The translations under genes were made by a program, and so were the position numbers. Below, piece after piece: positions 49,330 through 60,000 of a stretch of 60,000 nucleotides of DNA. Origin of the DNA: Acanthaster planci (taxonomy: Eukaryota; Echinodermata; Asteroidea; Valvatida; Acanthasteridae); assembly GCF_001949145.1 (NCBI RefSeq), contig NW_019091596.1:128486-188485 (forward strand), given 5' to 3'. Every line of letters begins with the position of its first letter. Within the stretch, counting starts at the first letter, position 1. Below the pieces are notes generated by a model that was not told the origin of the DNA, searched no databases, and was given only the letters and a program-made list of their open reading frames with translations.

Positions 49330-52300
49330 GATGAGTGGACCTTAACACTACATCAAAGTTTTTGGCTGGCAATCCATTTCAGGAGTTGTGAAATCTCAAA
49401 GATTCCCCCAAACTGGCAGGGAGGAGCACTTGTTGGTGTCTTTTCTCAGTCAGGTCCTGACCTCCTAATGAGCCAGACAGACCCAGTGGATTACATAATC
49501 CCAAACAGTTAAACCTCTCTCTGGTCCCAATCAATCAGTCCAGGGGATTAACCCTCTGCCCAGCCCCCTCATTAGGCCTGAGGTATTTGTTATTATTGGA
49601 GAAGCTGCTTTACCCAGAAGAAAAGGGGCAATGGGCAGGCAGGAGGGGGATATTAAGGGGGATCATGGGGGACAGGAAAGAGGGTGGCTGCAAACAAAAT
49701 TTCCTCCTGAAGGGAGTGTCCTGTCCATGTGGGATATTGGATCTCAGACCATGAGGGGGGTTAGATTGGTAGCTATTTTTTGTACTGACCTTTTTTGTTC
49801 TGCTTTTGTTCTCTTTGTTTCCTGAGGGGACAACTGTCTTCACATCTGCCAGTTAACTTTTGTGTGTCCATTGGAATTTTTTGGAAAACAACCATTTCTG
49901 GCTTTGCGTTGTGGATGATATTTTTTGATTACCAAGACTGACAAGCAAACATTGCCTAGAATTGGAGTAGATTTTGATGGATTCAGTTGAATTTCCAAAG
50001 GAATCTCTAACAAATTATACAAAAGTTGGTAATCGTGTCCCTTTTCATGTCCCAAAAGGGATTCTATCTTGTGTCTGACAAAGGCAAATCGCATGATAAT
50101 GAAACACAGACGAAATGGGGAGTTGCAATTAGAACAAAAACCTTTTTCATTAGGTAGTTCTTTGTAGAAAATGTCTACCATAAGAATTTTTATGAATTTT
50201 GTTTTGGCAATGTATGTTTAGTTCATCAGCACGGCCCCTCGAATCTCATTCAAACACAGCCAGCATTTGCTCAACTTAAGGCTTAAGACATTTTGGCTTG
50301 AAATGCTCTCTTTTTTAAAAAAAAGTTTCAACCAAGACTGATATTATTTGATGGAGAGCACCACCATAGGTCCGTCATTAAGTTAGAATGGCATTGCAGA
50401 AAGTTACGGGGAATTGACTGAGTTTTCTTTCCAATAGTAGAAGTTATCCCTTTCCCCATTGCCTTTTGAGTCTGACCATGCTGCAGTTATTTTCCACCCC
50501 GTCAGCAGTCCCTCTGCCAGGCTGAACCGCAACATTCCCCACTGGAGACACACACCAGGTCCCCCAGTCATGTACCCCTGTCTGGGACCACAATCCCCCC
50601 CCCACCTCACTTATCCAGAGCAAATAATGCTGCAGGGGTCACCCCTAGTATTGAGACATGAGGAGTGTGCTTTTTTAAAGGAACTTCAGTGCACAGTGGA
50701 TTTCTGTGCACAGCCTTCCCTTAATGGGCCAAAATTGAATACATGAAATGACCTCCATCTTTTGTCTGGCATGTTTTCCCTGGTTAGCTGGCGGTGTGGT
50801 TTGCCCTGCAGTGTCATTTGGAAGTTAATCATCGGCTAAAACGTGGTGACTTTTCAAAGTAAAATGAATTTCAGTTATGATGCTGTTTTGTGAACACAAT
50901 TGTGTGAAGGCCTGAAAATCATGTTGGTATTTCACCACAGACCTGCATTTGTCTGTTCTACATTTGAATGATTTTGATTTCTTCAATTTATTTGAAATTC
51001 TTCAATTGGATACTGGATTTAGAACAGTTAGACACTTATTTCACCCTAAAGCAATTATTGCTTGATTTTTTCTTTTGAAAAAGTATTCCTTGCAAGAAAA
51101 AAACTTCTGAGTGAGGGAAAATTGAAACACTTCACAAAGAGTTAACTTTGATAATTCAATCTCGTCACCCCTCATGTTTTCGGACATTCTCCGGCAAATC
51201 TAATTTTGAAATGTGTTTAGAGGAAAAATTCATATATTCCAAAATGCCTGGGAGCTCCTATTTACATGTCCATGCACTGTGTACACTGTGAAGTTTAGAC
51301 ACACTCTGAAATTTCATCTGCAGGACCCTGCAGGCAGAGTTTGGCTTACGCTTTTATTCTATGCAAAGGAAAAAAAGGGAGAAAAATTGCAGCATTGGAA
51401 AGGTTCTGGGTTCGTGGGGTTCAACCTTGGATGATGGGGCATTATTACTAGGTCAGCAACTGGGGGTCGCTTACAAAGTGTTGGAACAATTTTTTTTAGG
51501 AGGGGGAGGGAGTTATTTCAGATGCTATTTCGGGGAGGAATAATGCTTCAGGCATGTTTGTTCAAAGAACAAATGTTCCTGACTTCATGTGTTGCTTTAA
51601 TAAAAAAAAGTGTCTCTTTTTTTTTTGTTCTGATAAAGGGAGGTGTTATTATAAGCACAATATTGCAGGTAACTTGCTTTTGTTGTTTTAGGGGCAAGTA
51701 AAATGGAACTTGCTGTGGCATATTGGCTGGATTGTCATTACACTTCTGTGTTTCTTGACTTGTAAGTTGTACGTGCCTTACAATTGTTACAATATTTCTA
51801 TATGAATGATTCTACAAAGCCAATTTAAGAAGCATTTTGGTTCAATTTCAGAGGAGCTGACCTGTTATCATTCTTTCCAATTAAAAGAATTTTGATGATA
51901 ATCACTATTTTTGCAGCTTTTGCACTGTGAGTTTTGAATGTTTTTTGCTTTGAACTGAACAAAAAAGAAGTTTACAAACTCGGATGTTACAATTGACAAA
52001 GTTTTTTGGAAAGCATATGAAAAAGATACTGATTGTATAATAAGCCAATAGTTGTGCTGTCAGTTTGTTTCTCATCAAAGATGCCATCAAGGAATCACAG
52101 ACAGATTGTTACTGAGTCAAACCTTACACACAGCCTGGGGTATTTTGGCTAAATAGAAACACTATCAAGTGCCATGAGAATCACAATCAAAAGATCTTTT
52201 TTCCCCTTTTATTTAATGTAGCTACGCACCAAATGAATGATGGTCCATGTGAGATAATGAACTAGGGGTAGTAATAACTGGCTTACTCGATAGAGCCACC

Positions 52301-53219
52301 TACCAGTCTTTTTTAGGGCCTGCCCAAAAGTGGTCCTTAAGAAAATTAATGAAAACTGACAATTTTGCCTGGAACCAGCACCCCGGTTTCCTGCTGGGGC
52401 CTATCTTCCCTTGTATCACACCCACCTCCTCTTCAGCAGCAAACAAAAGACCGACTGGTGATAACTGATGCAGTGCGAAGATAAGATGCGTGCAATCGGT
52501 AATCTCCGGCCACAAGAGAGGCACACAGAGGGATGGAAAAAGAAAATTGCCTCACAACACAAAGATTTCCTCCGATAGTGATCTGGGTTCGAGTCACACA
52601 GAAGGAAAAAAAGAAAGAAAAAAAGATGCCAGGAAATGCCCAGATGTGGAAATCAGTTTTGTGTTGGTCCATCTATGAAGAAAAGGTAAAAAAATGAAAG
52701 AATGCCTCTGTGTAATATTCAGGGGATTTTGTCGGGACAAAAGATGTCCAAAGATAGTGATCAGGATTTTTCGGGCAGTTTTGGACTCTTATAAAGGGAT
52801 GACCTAAAAGGGGAGCTGGTGATTGCACTGGTGGCCAGCCTCCAGTCCTTCTGGAAGTTGATGTTTGGGATGGATGAAATCTTGATTTTTGAGGTTTGAT
52901 GGGGGGTAGGGGTTTTGGCATAGAGTGCCCTCTCTTGTGACCGTTAAGTTACCATTTTGCTGTTTTTTTTGTCAAGAAAGGATCATACATTGTTGCCTTG
53001 TAGGCAGTATTCGCCAGAATTGGCTTTGTCACCATTGCCACAGAGCTGGCAACCCACTTCAATTCTAGCCATGTCTCGTTGATTGCCCATTCACCCCCAC
53101 AGAGTTTTTCTCCATTTTTAAGGGCCTTTTGTCTTGTGCACCAACAATTATATTCACCCAAACATTTGCTAGAATAATAAAATAATAATAAAAAAAACAG
53201 CTTTGCACTGCTCAATTCC

Positions 53220-53440
53220 TCCGGCCAAATTCAGTGCATGTCTGGAAATAGCATCTATTATTTATTGTCTTAATGACCGTGTTCGCAATTTGTGTGGTAA
53301 TAGGCATTTGCTTATGCGACTCAACTAGGCGCGGTGAGCTCAATGTGCCTTTTGCTTGCAGACCGTAACCCCCATTTTAATGACACCTTTCTTATGATAA
53401 TGGCTCACTTGATGGGCCCAGCTTTCCTCAGAAGAGTGAA
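53220..53440 (+). promoter_or_regulatory. Candidate regulatory island
   Basis: This repeat-free block keeps CpGs (GGCGCGGTGAGC near 53331) and contains CTATTATTTATTG, GGCATTTGC and TTATGATAATGG words. It contrasts with the flanking T-rich intron. Function is inferred only from composition. Confidence 0.2.
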
Positions 53441-54698
53441 GCAAAACTCGTCAGTGATTCAGAATGTGGAACATGAATAGCAACAAAAAAGGATGCATGT
53501 GAAGTGACAGTATCACAGTCAGACATGAGGTGTGGCCGTCTGTGCTGGATTTGAATTTAGTTTTTTTCTTAATTGTAGTTGTGTGCAATTTACATGTAAA
53601 AATTTGGGCTTTATAGAGTTTTGCATCAAATCTATTCCCCAAGCACTCGACTGTTGATAGGAACCGGTTCCCATTTCCAAATCTGAGTACTCAAAATCGA
53701 CTATAAAAATGACTAAGTAACCTTTCAGACAAGGAAAGAGAAAGGTTTGATGAGGATTTCGGAGAGAAACTCTGAAACAAAAACCAAGTTGCGTGGACTG
53801 CTTTTAGAAGCAAACATCACATTTGTGTCCAAAAGGTTGTTTCTGAGTGGTTTGGAAGAGATGGAATTGGCAAGCTTGATGCTTTTTTCTGGTGTGCTGT
53901 TTTATTTCAATTTTGAGGTTAAGTTTCCTTTGGTGGTCCATTTTATAGCTTCATGGTGGTACCCACATTTTACTTTGATTAACCCCAACAATCTCTAACC
54001 AGTCAGACTCCAACACCAGTGAGATGTTTGAATTTGTGGAATTAGGTACTGGGAACTTGCTATATGGTGTTGGATTTTGACTAAATAGGTACGTGCAAGG
54101 CATTACCCTGTTGAATTTGGCTGAATGGGTACTGTGGCCCTCTCACTTTTTCACCATCAAGAATTTTAAATGAGGGGATATTATTTGCAAAATATCCATG
54201 CACCACCCAAGTACATGTATGTGTTTTATATCCAGCATGAAATGAGACTGAGGAGTACCTCCCCAACATGTCCAATGCTATACACACTCTAGACTATTGT
54301 TATCTAACACATGCGTTGTAGATGTTTAAAAAGAATTCCTCAGATTCCAGGGAGACATTGACCAACACAAAGCAGGGGGGTGGGGTTTCTCTCCGTCTCG
54401 GATCTTGCTTCATATGTTATGTTTAGCCCGGTTGGTGGAAATTGCATCAGTTGAATATTTTATTTTAAAGATAATGTAATGATAGAAAGCTTCCCATTGA
54501 GATGGTAAGTATGTAATATTATTTAATAATTACCACAACAAGGACAACTGCCATTAGCTCACCATAAAGATCTCAGCAGTTGGGGATGGATATGCAGAAT
54601 GATGGTGTGCGAGTTGATTTGGTACTGCCTGTTCATACTGTTTGTACTGTGCAATGGGCTTGCTGTACCCAATCAAACAAAATCACACAGGTAAAGAC

Positions 54699-54822
54699 CT
54701 GTTGAAGTTTGTGTGATTGGATACTGTTGCAGTAAGAGTACTGTTGGAGTCTGTGTGATTGGGTGCTGTAAGGTACATGTAGGAGTTTGATTTCAAAGTG
54801 TTGAAGTTAGTGTGACGAGGGA
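54699..54822. repeat. Imperfect tandem repeat, about 42-bp unit
   Basis: CTGTTGAAGTTTGTGTGATT (54699) recurs as CTGTTGGAGTCTGTGTGATT (54741) and more loosely as TGTTGAAGTTAGTGTGAC near 54799. A partly inverted relative (AATCAAACAAAATCACACAG) lies just before at 54671-54690. The series may be the remains of a small duplication cluster. Confidence 0.6.
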
Positions 54823-55229
54823 GGCGATACCATTAACAGTGCTTGGGCAGTTAGGGTAAATAGGATACCTGGTTTCACTACATGTACAAGGCTTTTTTCT
54901 AATTTCTATGCACAATTTGCAGTTTTCTAAGCTTATGCTTCAGTTTTGTTTACACAAGGATTTGCAGTATGGTCTGAGTCATGTCAAAACATTAATTACA
55001 TTAAGGAGTTGTACTATGTAGCTTATCAGTGAGATTATGGACCTACATATTTCTGTATTAAATCAATGGAGATGTTTATTTTATTGTTTCACCATGGACA
55101 CCCAAAGGCTGCTCATGGACAACCGCGCATTATACCTCTACAGAAGGGGGGATGACACATGTAAGAGTGTGCAATTGATGCAGACGGGTTGAAATAAAAA
55201 TGTCATGTGCGCATCGCCATCTCTGCCCT

Positions 55230-55850
55230 CAGCCCAGATGAAGAGTGATAGCCATTGCCCGCCAGATTAGCGAGTTACCCGCTAAACCGGCATGTCAGAT
55301 GCAGACAGGGGAAGCTTCGTCAAATGGTCGTGTCAGCCGGCGTAATCAGTGAGACAATTACACAGAATCAATCAGGCCCGGTGTGCCTTTCACAAAAATG
55401 TGCTGGTGGACCACTGCTAATGATTTCATCCAGCAAAAGCGAAGTGGGGGGGGGAGAAGAATGCTAACTTTGAATTCAGTGTGACTGCCAAAATACTTCC
55501 ACTTGTGGCCCCAACCATCTGCCTATCCGAGCTTTTCCAGCGCGCAGAGGGAGTTTTGGTTGCTGGAAATTTGTATGAGAAAGCAGTGAGGAACCTTGGG
55601 CAGGATTTCAAGCCAGGAAACGATTCTCATTTGGACACCGCTTGAGGGGCTGGCGGGCAAGAACCAGCTGGTCTGAAGGAAGAGGCGACCAGCGTTATTG
55701 GCCGCACATCAAAGCCAGCTGAGCTGCCGCGGCCCCTCCGCTGTTTGCCGCCGGCGACACAGCCTGCCCGCCAGCACTCCTCAATAATAGCCATCAAAAT
55801 TGTTCCAATAGCTTTTCATGTCGAATTAAAAAGATCGGACTGCATCTATT
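55230..55850 (+). promoter_or_regulatory. GC-rich candidate enhancer with Pbx-Hox octamer
   Basis: This is one of the most GC- and CpG-rich parts of intron 2. ATCAATCA at 55367-55374 reads TGATTGAT on the minus strand, a classic Pbx-Hox octamer. The segment 55640-55780 is very GC-rich (CCGCGGCCCCTCCGCTG). It might be an enhancer or an internal CpG-rich promoter. No exon or coding match is visible. Confidence 0.3.
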
Positions 55851-56637
55851 TCAGGCCGTCCTGGGGCTAGAGTGACTGTGTGAGTGCTAGCCGAAATGAC
55901 AGAGATGGGATGAAAGGAAAAAGAGATGTGTGGGGGGGGGATGATGGCAGTTATGGAGAAAAACCCTGTGGAAACTGTGTTGAGATTTTGTGCGCTGATG
56001 TTGTTGTTTTTGTCCCCTCCTTGCTTATATATCCACTGTGGTACCCAAGGCGCAAAGGAGAGTCATGCCTGACCAGCGGCGGTCCGTTGCAGGGAGTTTA
56101 ATATTGGCCGGGGAGAGGGGTAGCACACCCCATAAGAACAACACAAGATTTCCTGCTAATAATTGGAGAAAATGTTATTTTGCTTGGATGTTGAACATAG
56201 CTTGTGAAAACACAGGCCCTGGGCATTGCCGCTCTGAGTAACTGTTAATTATTGCATGCATCTCCGAAAGCTTTGGGTGTGACAAAGATGGGAGAGCAAA
56301 CTGAGAGAACGTCATGAAACACCATGGTGTTAATATTCTTGTGTAGCATCCTCAATGTAAAGGGAAAAAAGACCTGTGTTCAGTGGCATGGCCATTCTCA
56401 GAGAAATGCACTAACCCATAAACTTGTTCAAAATATGAAAATCATTGTTGCTGGTATCCAAACAAATATTGCTAATTACCCTGTTCCACACTGTTACCCA
56501 AAATTAATGGAAGCAGGTAGGATTGAAATGTACCAATTAATTCATGTTTGCTGGTTGTTTCGGCCTTTCAGTTTCACATTGCTGAACTTCTTTGATGTAC
56601 TGTTTTATGTGTGGAATTCTAACTCTTAAAAAAAAAA

Positions 56638-56679
56638 GGCTCATGCCAGTGCAACCGAGGCTCATGCCGGTACAGTCCA
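56638..56679. repeat. Imperfect 21-bp tandem duplication
   Basis: GGCTCATGCCAGTGCAACCGA is one base over the quoting limit, so in parts: GGCTCATGCC then AGTGCAACCGA at 56638-56658. It is followed directly by GGCTCATGCC then GGTACAGTCCA. The first ten bases are identical and the rest has diverged. Confidence 0.6.
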
Positions 56680-57419
56680 AAATAAGGAAGATGCAAACGT
56701 TGCATGAGGAATAATAACATGTGGGGGGGGTGGGAGGAAAACAACCGGAGCCTAAAACACGCAAGAAAACAGTCATTTATTATTGAGACCCTTAGATTGC
56801 ATTAGCATTGATTGCAAAGTCCGATATGCACAGAATGCAACCAGCGAAACCGGGAGGTATGTTATAGGATTAATATTTAACTCTGCTGCAGTAGACAAAA
56901 GGAATCAACGTCCTAATGCATGCACGTACATGACTCACACTTGCAGATTTTTTTTTTATATCATTATTATTAGTATTTTAGGAGGGGTATATTTCCTTGT
57001 TGCATCATTTAGGTCTGGTTATTTCCTTTGTTGTAACCTATAAAAGTGTTTTTCTTGTTTGATGGAAAGAGGCAAAACACTATAAGGGTGTTTGGTATCC
57101 TCTGAAAGGCAAGTTATTTTGCACGAACAATTTAAGAGAATCCTATGCATATTGTCTTGCTTGAAATTTTAGTAGTTAGTCAAGCTGTTTTTTCCTACAT
57201 TTGTTGTTGAGGAAATTCAAACATCCATTGTGTGGAATATATGATGAACTCTGAAATTGGATGAGCTTTTCCTTGTCTGCTTTCGCACGTTAAGAATTTT
57301 AAAAAAAGCAAAAGTTTTTGTGTGTATGAGAAATCAATTCTGAAACATACAAAGTGTTAAATTGATTTTAAGTCCTTGGTAAAGTGAATGGTTTTTTTGT
57401 AGTTGTTATGTCAGGTTGC

Positions 57420-58130
57420 ACTCCATTTTTCTCCCTGCCTTCCTCCAATGACCGCTCCCTTTAAGAGCCTTAAATTATTAATCTTGTCTCTATTGATCCT
57501 TCTATCCATGTGGCTGCACTCCAGATTTCCTGAAACTTTGCTTTCTTAATTTGCGGTCCAACCTGACAAGCGCGCGGGAAGAGGTACAAAAAGGAAGAGA
57601 AGAAGAGATGAGAAAGAAAAAAAGCAAAGTACCCAGGAGAGAATGGGGGAGCAGCAAGGATGATGGATAAAAATTAACGTGAATTGAGAAACAAAATGAA
57701 CAATTTAATTTCCTCTGAAAGGTTCCTTTTTAAGTGCTCGGCGATGACCCAGCATCATCAGTGTCTTCATTAAAGATACTGAGTAAATACCGGGATGATG
57801 CGTGGGGATGTGCCGTTATGGTTACAGCTGCCTGTTGCAACGCTCACTTAGATCAATACAAGGCTTGACAAGAGGGGGACCAAACCACAAAAGGAGAAAA
57901 AAAATCTCAGAAAAGGGAAGGAAAATCATTCCTTAAGTCGCTGCCACCATCAAGCATTCCCTATTGATCCCCTGGAGCAGTTAACGCTAATATGCTGTAT
58001 AATTGCCGCAGCCTTTTTTTCTTCCCTCATCTTGTCTCTGTTTTAGTCACAGCAGAGTGCTGCATTTCGCTTTTTTGTCGTAGATTTGCTCAAGCTTGCA
58101 AATCTTGAAAAAACAGACAGTGACGTGCCA
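57420..58130 (+). promoter_or_regulatory. Candidate regulatory island around a polypurine tract
   Basis: It contains TTAAATTATTAATC (near 57470), a TATTGATCC word, a polypurine tract (57577-57624) and then a CpG-retaining stretch (57730-57860) with TAAAGATACTGAG and GATCAATACAAGG. It is repeat-free. Evidence for function is weak and compositional. Confidence 0.22.
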
Positions 58131-60000
58131 TGCGGGCAGTGACCCTACACCCTTTGAATACACATATCATGAATGGGTAAATTTTTTTCCCCCTTATTCT
58201 GTAAAAATTTTCTTTATCTTTTTTCAACTACCCAAGTGTCTAATAAACTTGAGGCGTTGTTTGAAATCCTCGCTTGGTTGCTCTCTCGATGTGCCTGTAT
58301 CGGACTGTTTCCAGTGCGGGGGCAAAATTTTCCTGGCTCATTGGTTCAGTTGCTTCATAGAGCGTTCTCTCTCCCTCTCTCTCCCCGTTTAACCCCTCTG
58401 GGTTTTTTTTTTCCCAGGACCTAGGAGACTTGGCTTTTTTTACGTAGATCTTGCCAGCTTTTGGGGCTCAAATGAGGCAGGGGATATGAACAAACACTGG
58501 GATAGGTGTGGGAGGCCCTGAGGGCTATACAACGACTACATGAAGCCAACAAACGATGATATGCATTTGGACGGATGCACCGTGGCACGTGTCAATGACA
58601 AAAGCAGTTTTCATTTCTGACTGGAGTCAGAATTTGTTTTCCTTTTTTATCTTGGATTTGAGTAGCCCAAAAAAGGCTTTAAACGATGACAAAAATGATG
58701 ACATTTTCGACCTGTATTCATCTGAAATATAAACAAGGGAATTTTCCAGTGAATTCTAAAAAAAAATAGAATGACACTAGTGGTATTTCCTTTTCTGTCC
58801 TGTATCCATTCATGCGTGGATATCTTGCCATATTTAATATATTAAGGGAAAAAATAAGCAGCCTGCACAGTTATGTTAGAGCTGCGATCCACCCTCATAA
58901 AAAATATAAGTGGGGTTCCTGAGGCATGACCACTGCCTGCATGGATCAAAATTATAAACAACCGCACATCACTTTCTATGTACATGTATGTACGTATGTG
59001 CATCCCAAGACCTTTACAGGTTTCACCATGATGTTGCAGTTCACTGGAGCCGTGCATGAACACAGATTTATCTCTGTCCGCTTGTAATATGTGCAGAACC
59101 CTAGTTTATGATGGTACTAAGTTGATTTCTCCCAGTTCACGCAAGCTTCTCCAAATCTGTCTGCTGAATTTATTCTTGGAGACTATAAAATTCGTAGTGT
59201 GCAGCATACAGTTATCAGTTACATAATCCCTGCTTGCTGAAGTATTGAAAACTCAGTTCGGGGTTTGCACGGATGTGTAGGAAAAAAATGCATATCAGCT
59301 TATCCTATTTTATTTTGACCATGAACTAAATGATAGGCTTCTTGCCAAGTACTGGTATATTTCTACACCCATACCATATTCAAATGCCAGCTTTTCTGCA
59401 TATTTACAGACTCCCAACAGAATATAGTGCTTGTGCCTCACAGATTTACGTTTCCTGTGCTGTAATGCAACTAAATTTGGATTTGTAAGATGTAGTGCAC
59501 ACCAGCTATTATCTGTTGACAAATTTCCCCTTGTTCAGGAGATGATTTTGTCTTTTTATTTTCAGAGTATAAAACCTGCCATACCTTTAAAGGGAAAAGT
59601 GGAAAGAGTTGACGTTGCACTGTTTGCATAGTATTACAACTGCATCTCAGTCTGACAGAGAGGACTTCTGTTTTTGTCGTTGCTCAAAGTGAACTTTCTC
59701 AGGTCCGTGGTTGCTCTGGGCTCTCCCGCACTGTGTTTGTGAATAGTTTTACCACAGTTTACACACCACTTCCACTACATACACTTACACACAGACGCAC
59801 AGAAGCAGCTTTTAAAAAGCACTACAGCATCTGGCCTCCATTGCAGTTGTCAAGGAGCCCTTCCCAGCGGCCATGTTTGTTTGCCTGGTGTAGGTTTGTT
59901 TCTCTCCTCCATTCATGACTTTTTTAAAGCTGATGATCAACAGTGTCCTCACAGTGGGGTCAATCTCCAAACTGTTGACTGACAGAATGGCAGGCCACTG

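Larger units (their letters stand above)
22683..60000 (+). other. Pbx: Pbx intron 2 (more than 37.3 kb, runs off the right edge)
   Basis: No later Pbx exon (PBC-B with an HSDYRAKL-like motif, homeodomain with WFGNKRIRY) is found in any plus-strand frame, so the intron continues past the window. A very large intron at this place is also known in vertebrate PBX1 and PBX3. It is T- and G-rich on the plus strand, as expected for the sense strand of a transcribed gene. Listed separately are regulatory-looking islands, polypurine tracts, a hairpin and tandem duplications. The stretches 22690-30000, 31140-34880, 34935-36990, 38730-42170, 49330-53220 and 58135-60000 hold nothing I can name beyond homopolymers and TACATGTA words. 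Confidence 0.85.

Noticed and set aside
52560-52600. GGGTTCGAGTCAC, resembling a tRNA B box.
   Set aside because: No A box at the right spacing and no cloverleaf stems around it. A similar GGTTCGACC at 19266 fails the same test.
2980-56735. Apparent preference of G runs for the sense strand of each gene.
   Set aside because: Many counterexamples exist, such as C runs on the plus strand near 37694, 42390, 44690, 46418 and 50587.

Overview
The window is animal nuclear DNA, AT-rich with short exons, long introns and canonical GT/AG splice sites. It probably comes from a marine invertebrate, and an invertebrate deuterostome (echinoderm, hemichordate or amphioxus-like) is my best guess. The protein fragments are clearly bilaterian. 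The dispersed TACATGTA-type words and small nonautonomous DNA transposons fit such genomes, but I cannot fix the species from sequence alone. Almost all of the open reading frames of 60-140 codons here are chance frames in introns and intergenic DNA.

Two protein-coding genes are recognisable, and they are divergent. On the minus strand, 17394-17583 is the first coding exon of MAPKAP1/SIN1, a core subunit of mTORC2. Its intron runs left to the window edge, and a probable noncoding first exon and promoter lie near 19.28-19.33 kb. On the plus strand, 21862-22166 and 22609-22682 are coding exons 1 and 2 of a PBC-class TALE homeobox gene (Pbx/extradenticle family), joined by a 442-bp intron. The rest of the PBC domain and the homeodomain are absent, so intron 2 is longer than 37.3 kb and runs off the right edge.

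Region by region: 1-17.4 kb is SIN1 intron with several small mobile elements. These are a hAT-like MITE with terminal repeats and an 8-bp target duplication (1494-1703), a 521-bp foldback element with 82-bp arms (5019-5539), and diverged dispersed repeat pairs. From 17.6 to 19.3 kb is the putative 5' UTR intron of SIN1. From 19.3 to 21.9 kb lie the intergenic DNA, the Pbx promoter (TATA box and homeodomain, TALE and CRE-like sites) and the Pbx 5' UTR. From 21.4 to 22.8 kb is a CpG-rich Pbx start region. From 22.7 to 60 kb is the giant Pbx intron 2, poor in recognisable transposons. It holds several islands that look like regulatory DNA, purine tracts, one 19-bp-stem hairpin and one exact 63-bp tandem duplication.

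The most interesting points are the head-to-head SIN1-Pbx pair, which matches human MAPKAP1-PBX3, and a candidate 73-bp intron in the Pbx 5' UTR whose removal would delete an overlapping upstream ORF. I found no evidence for a wholly new system.
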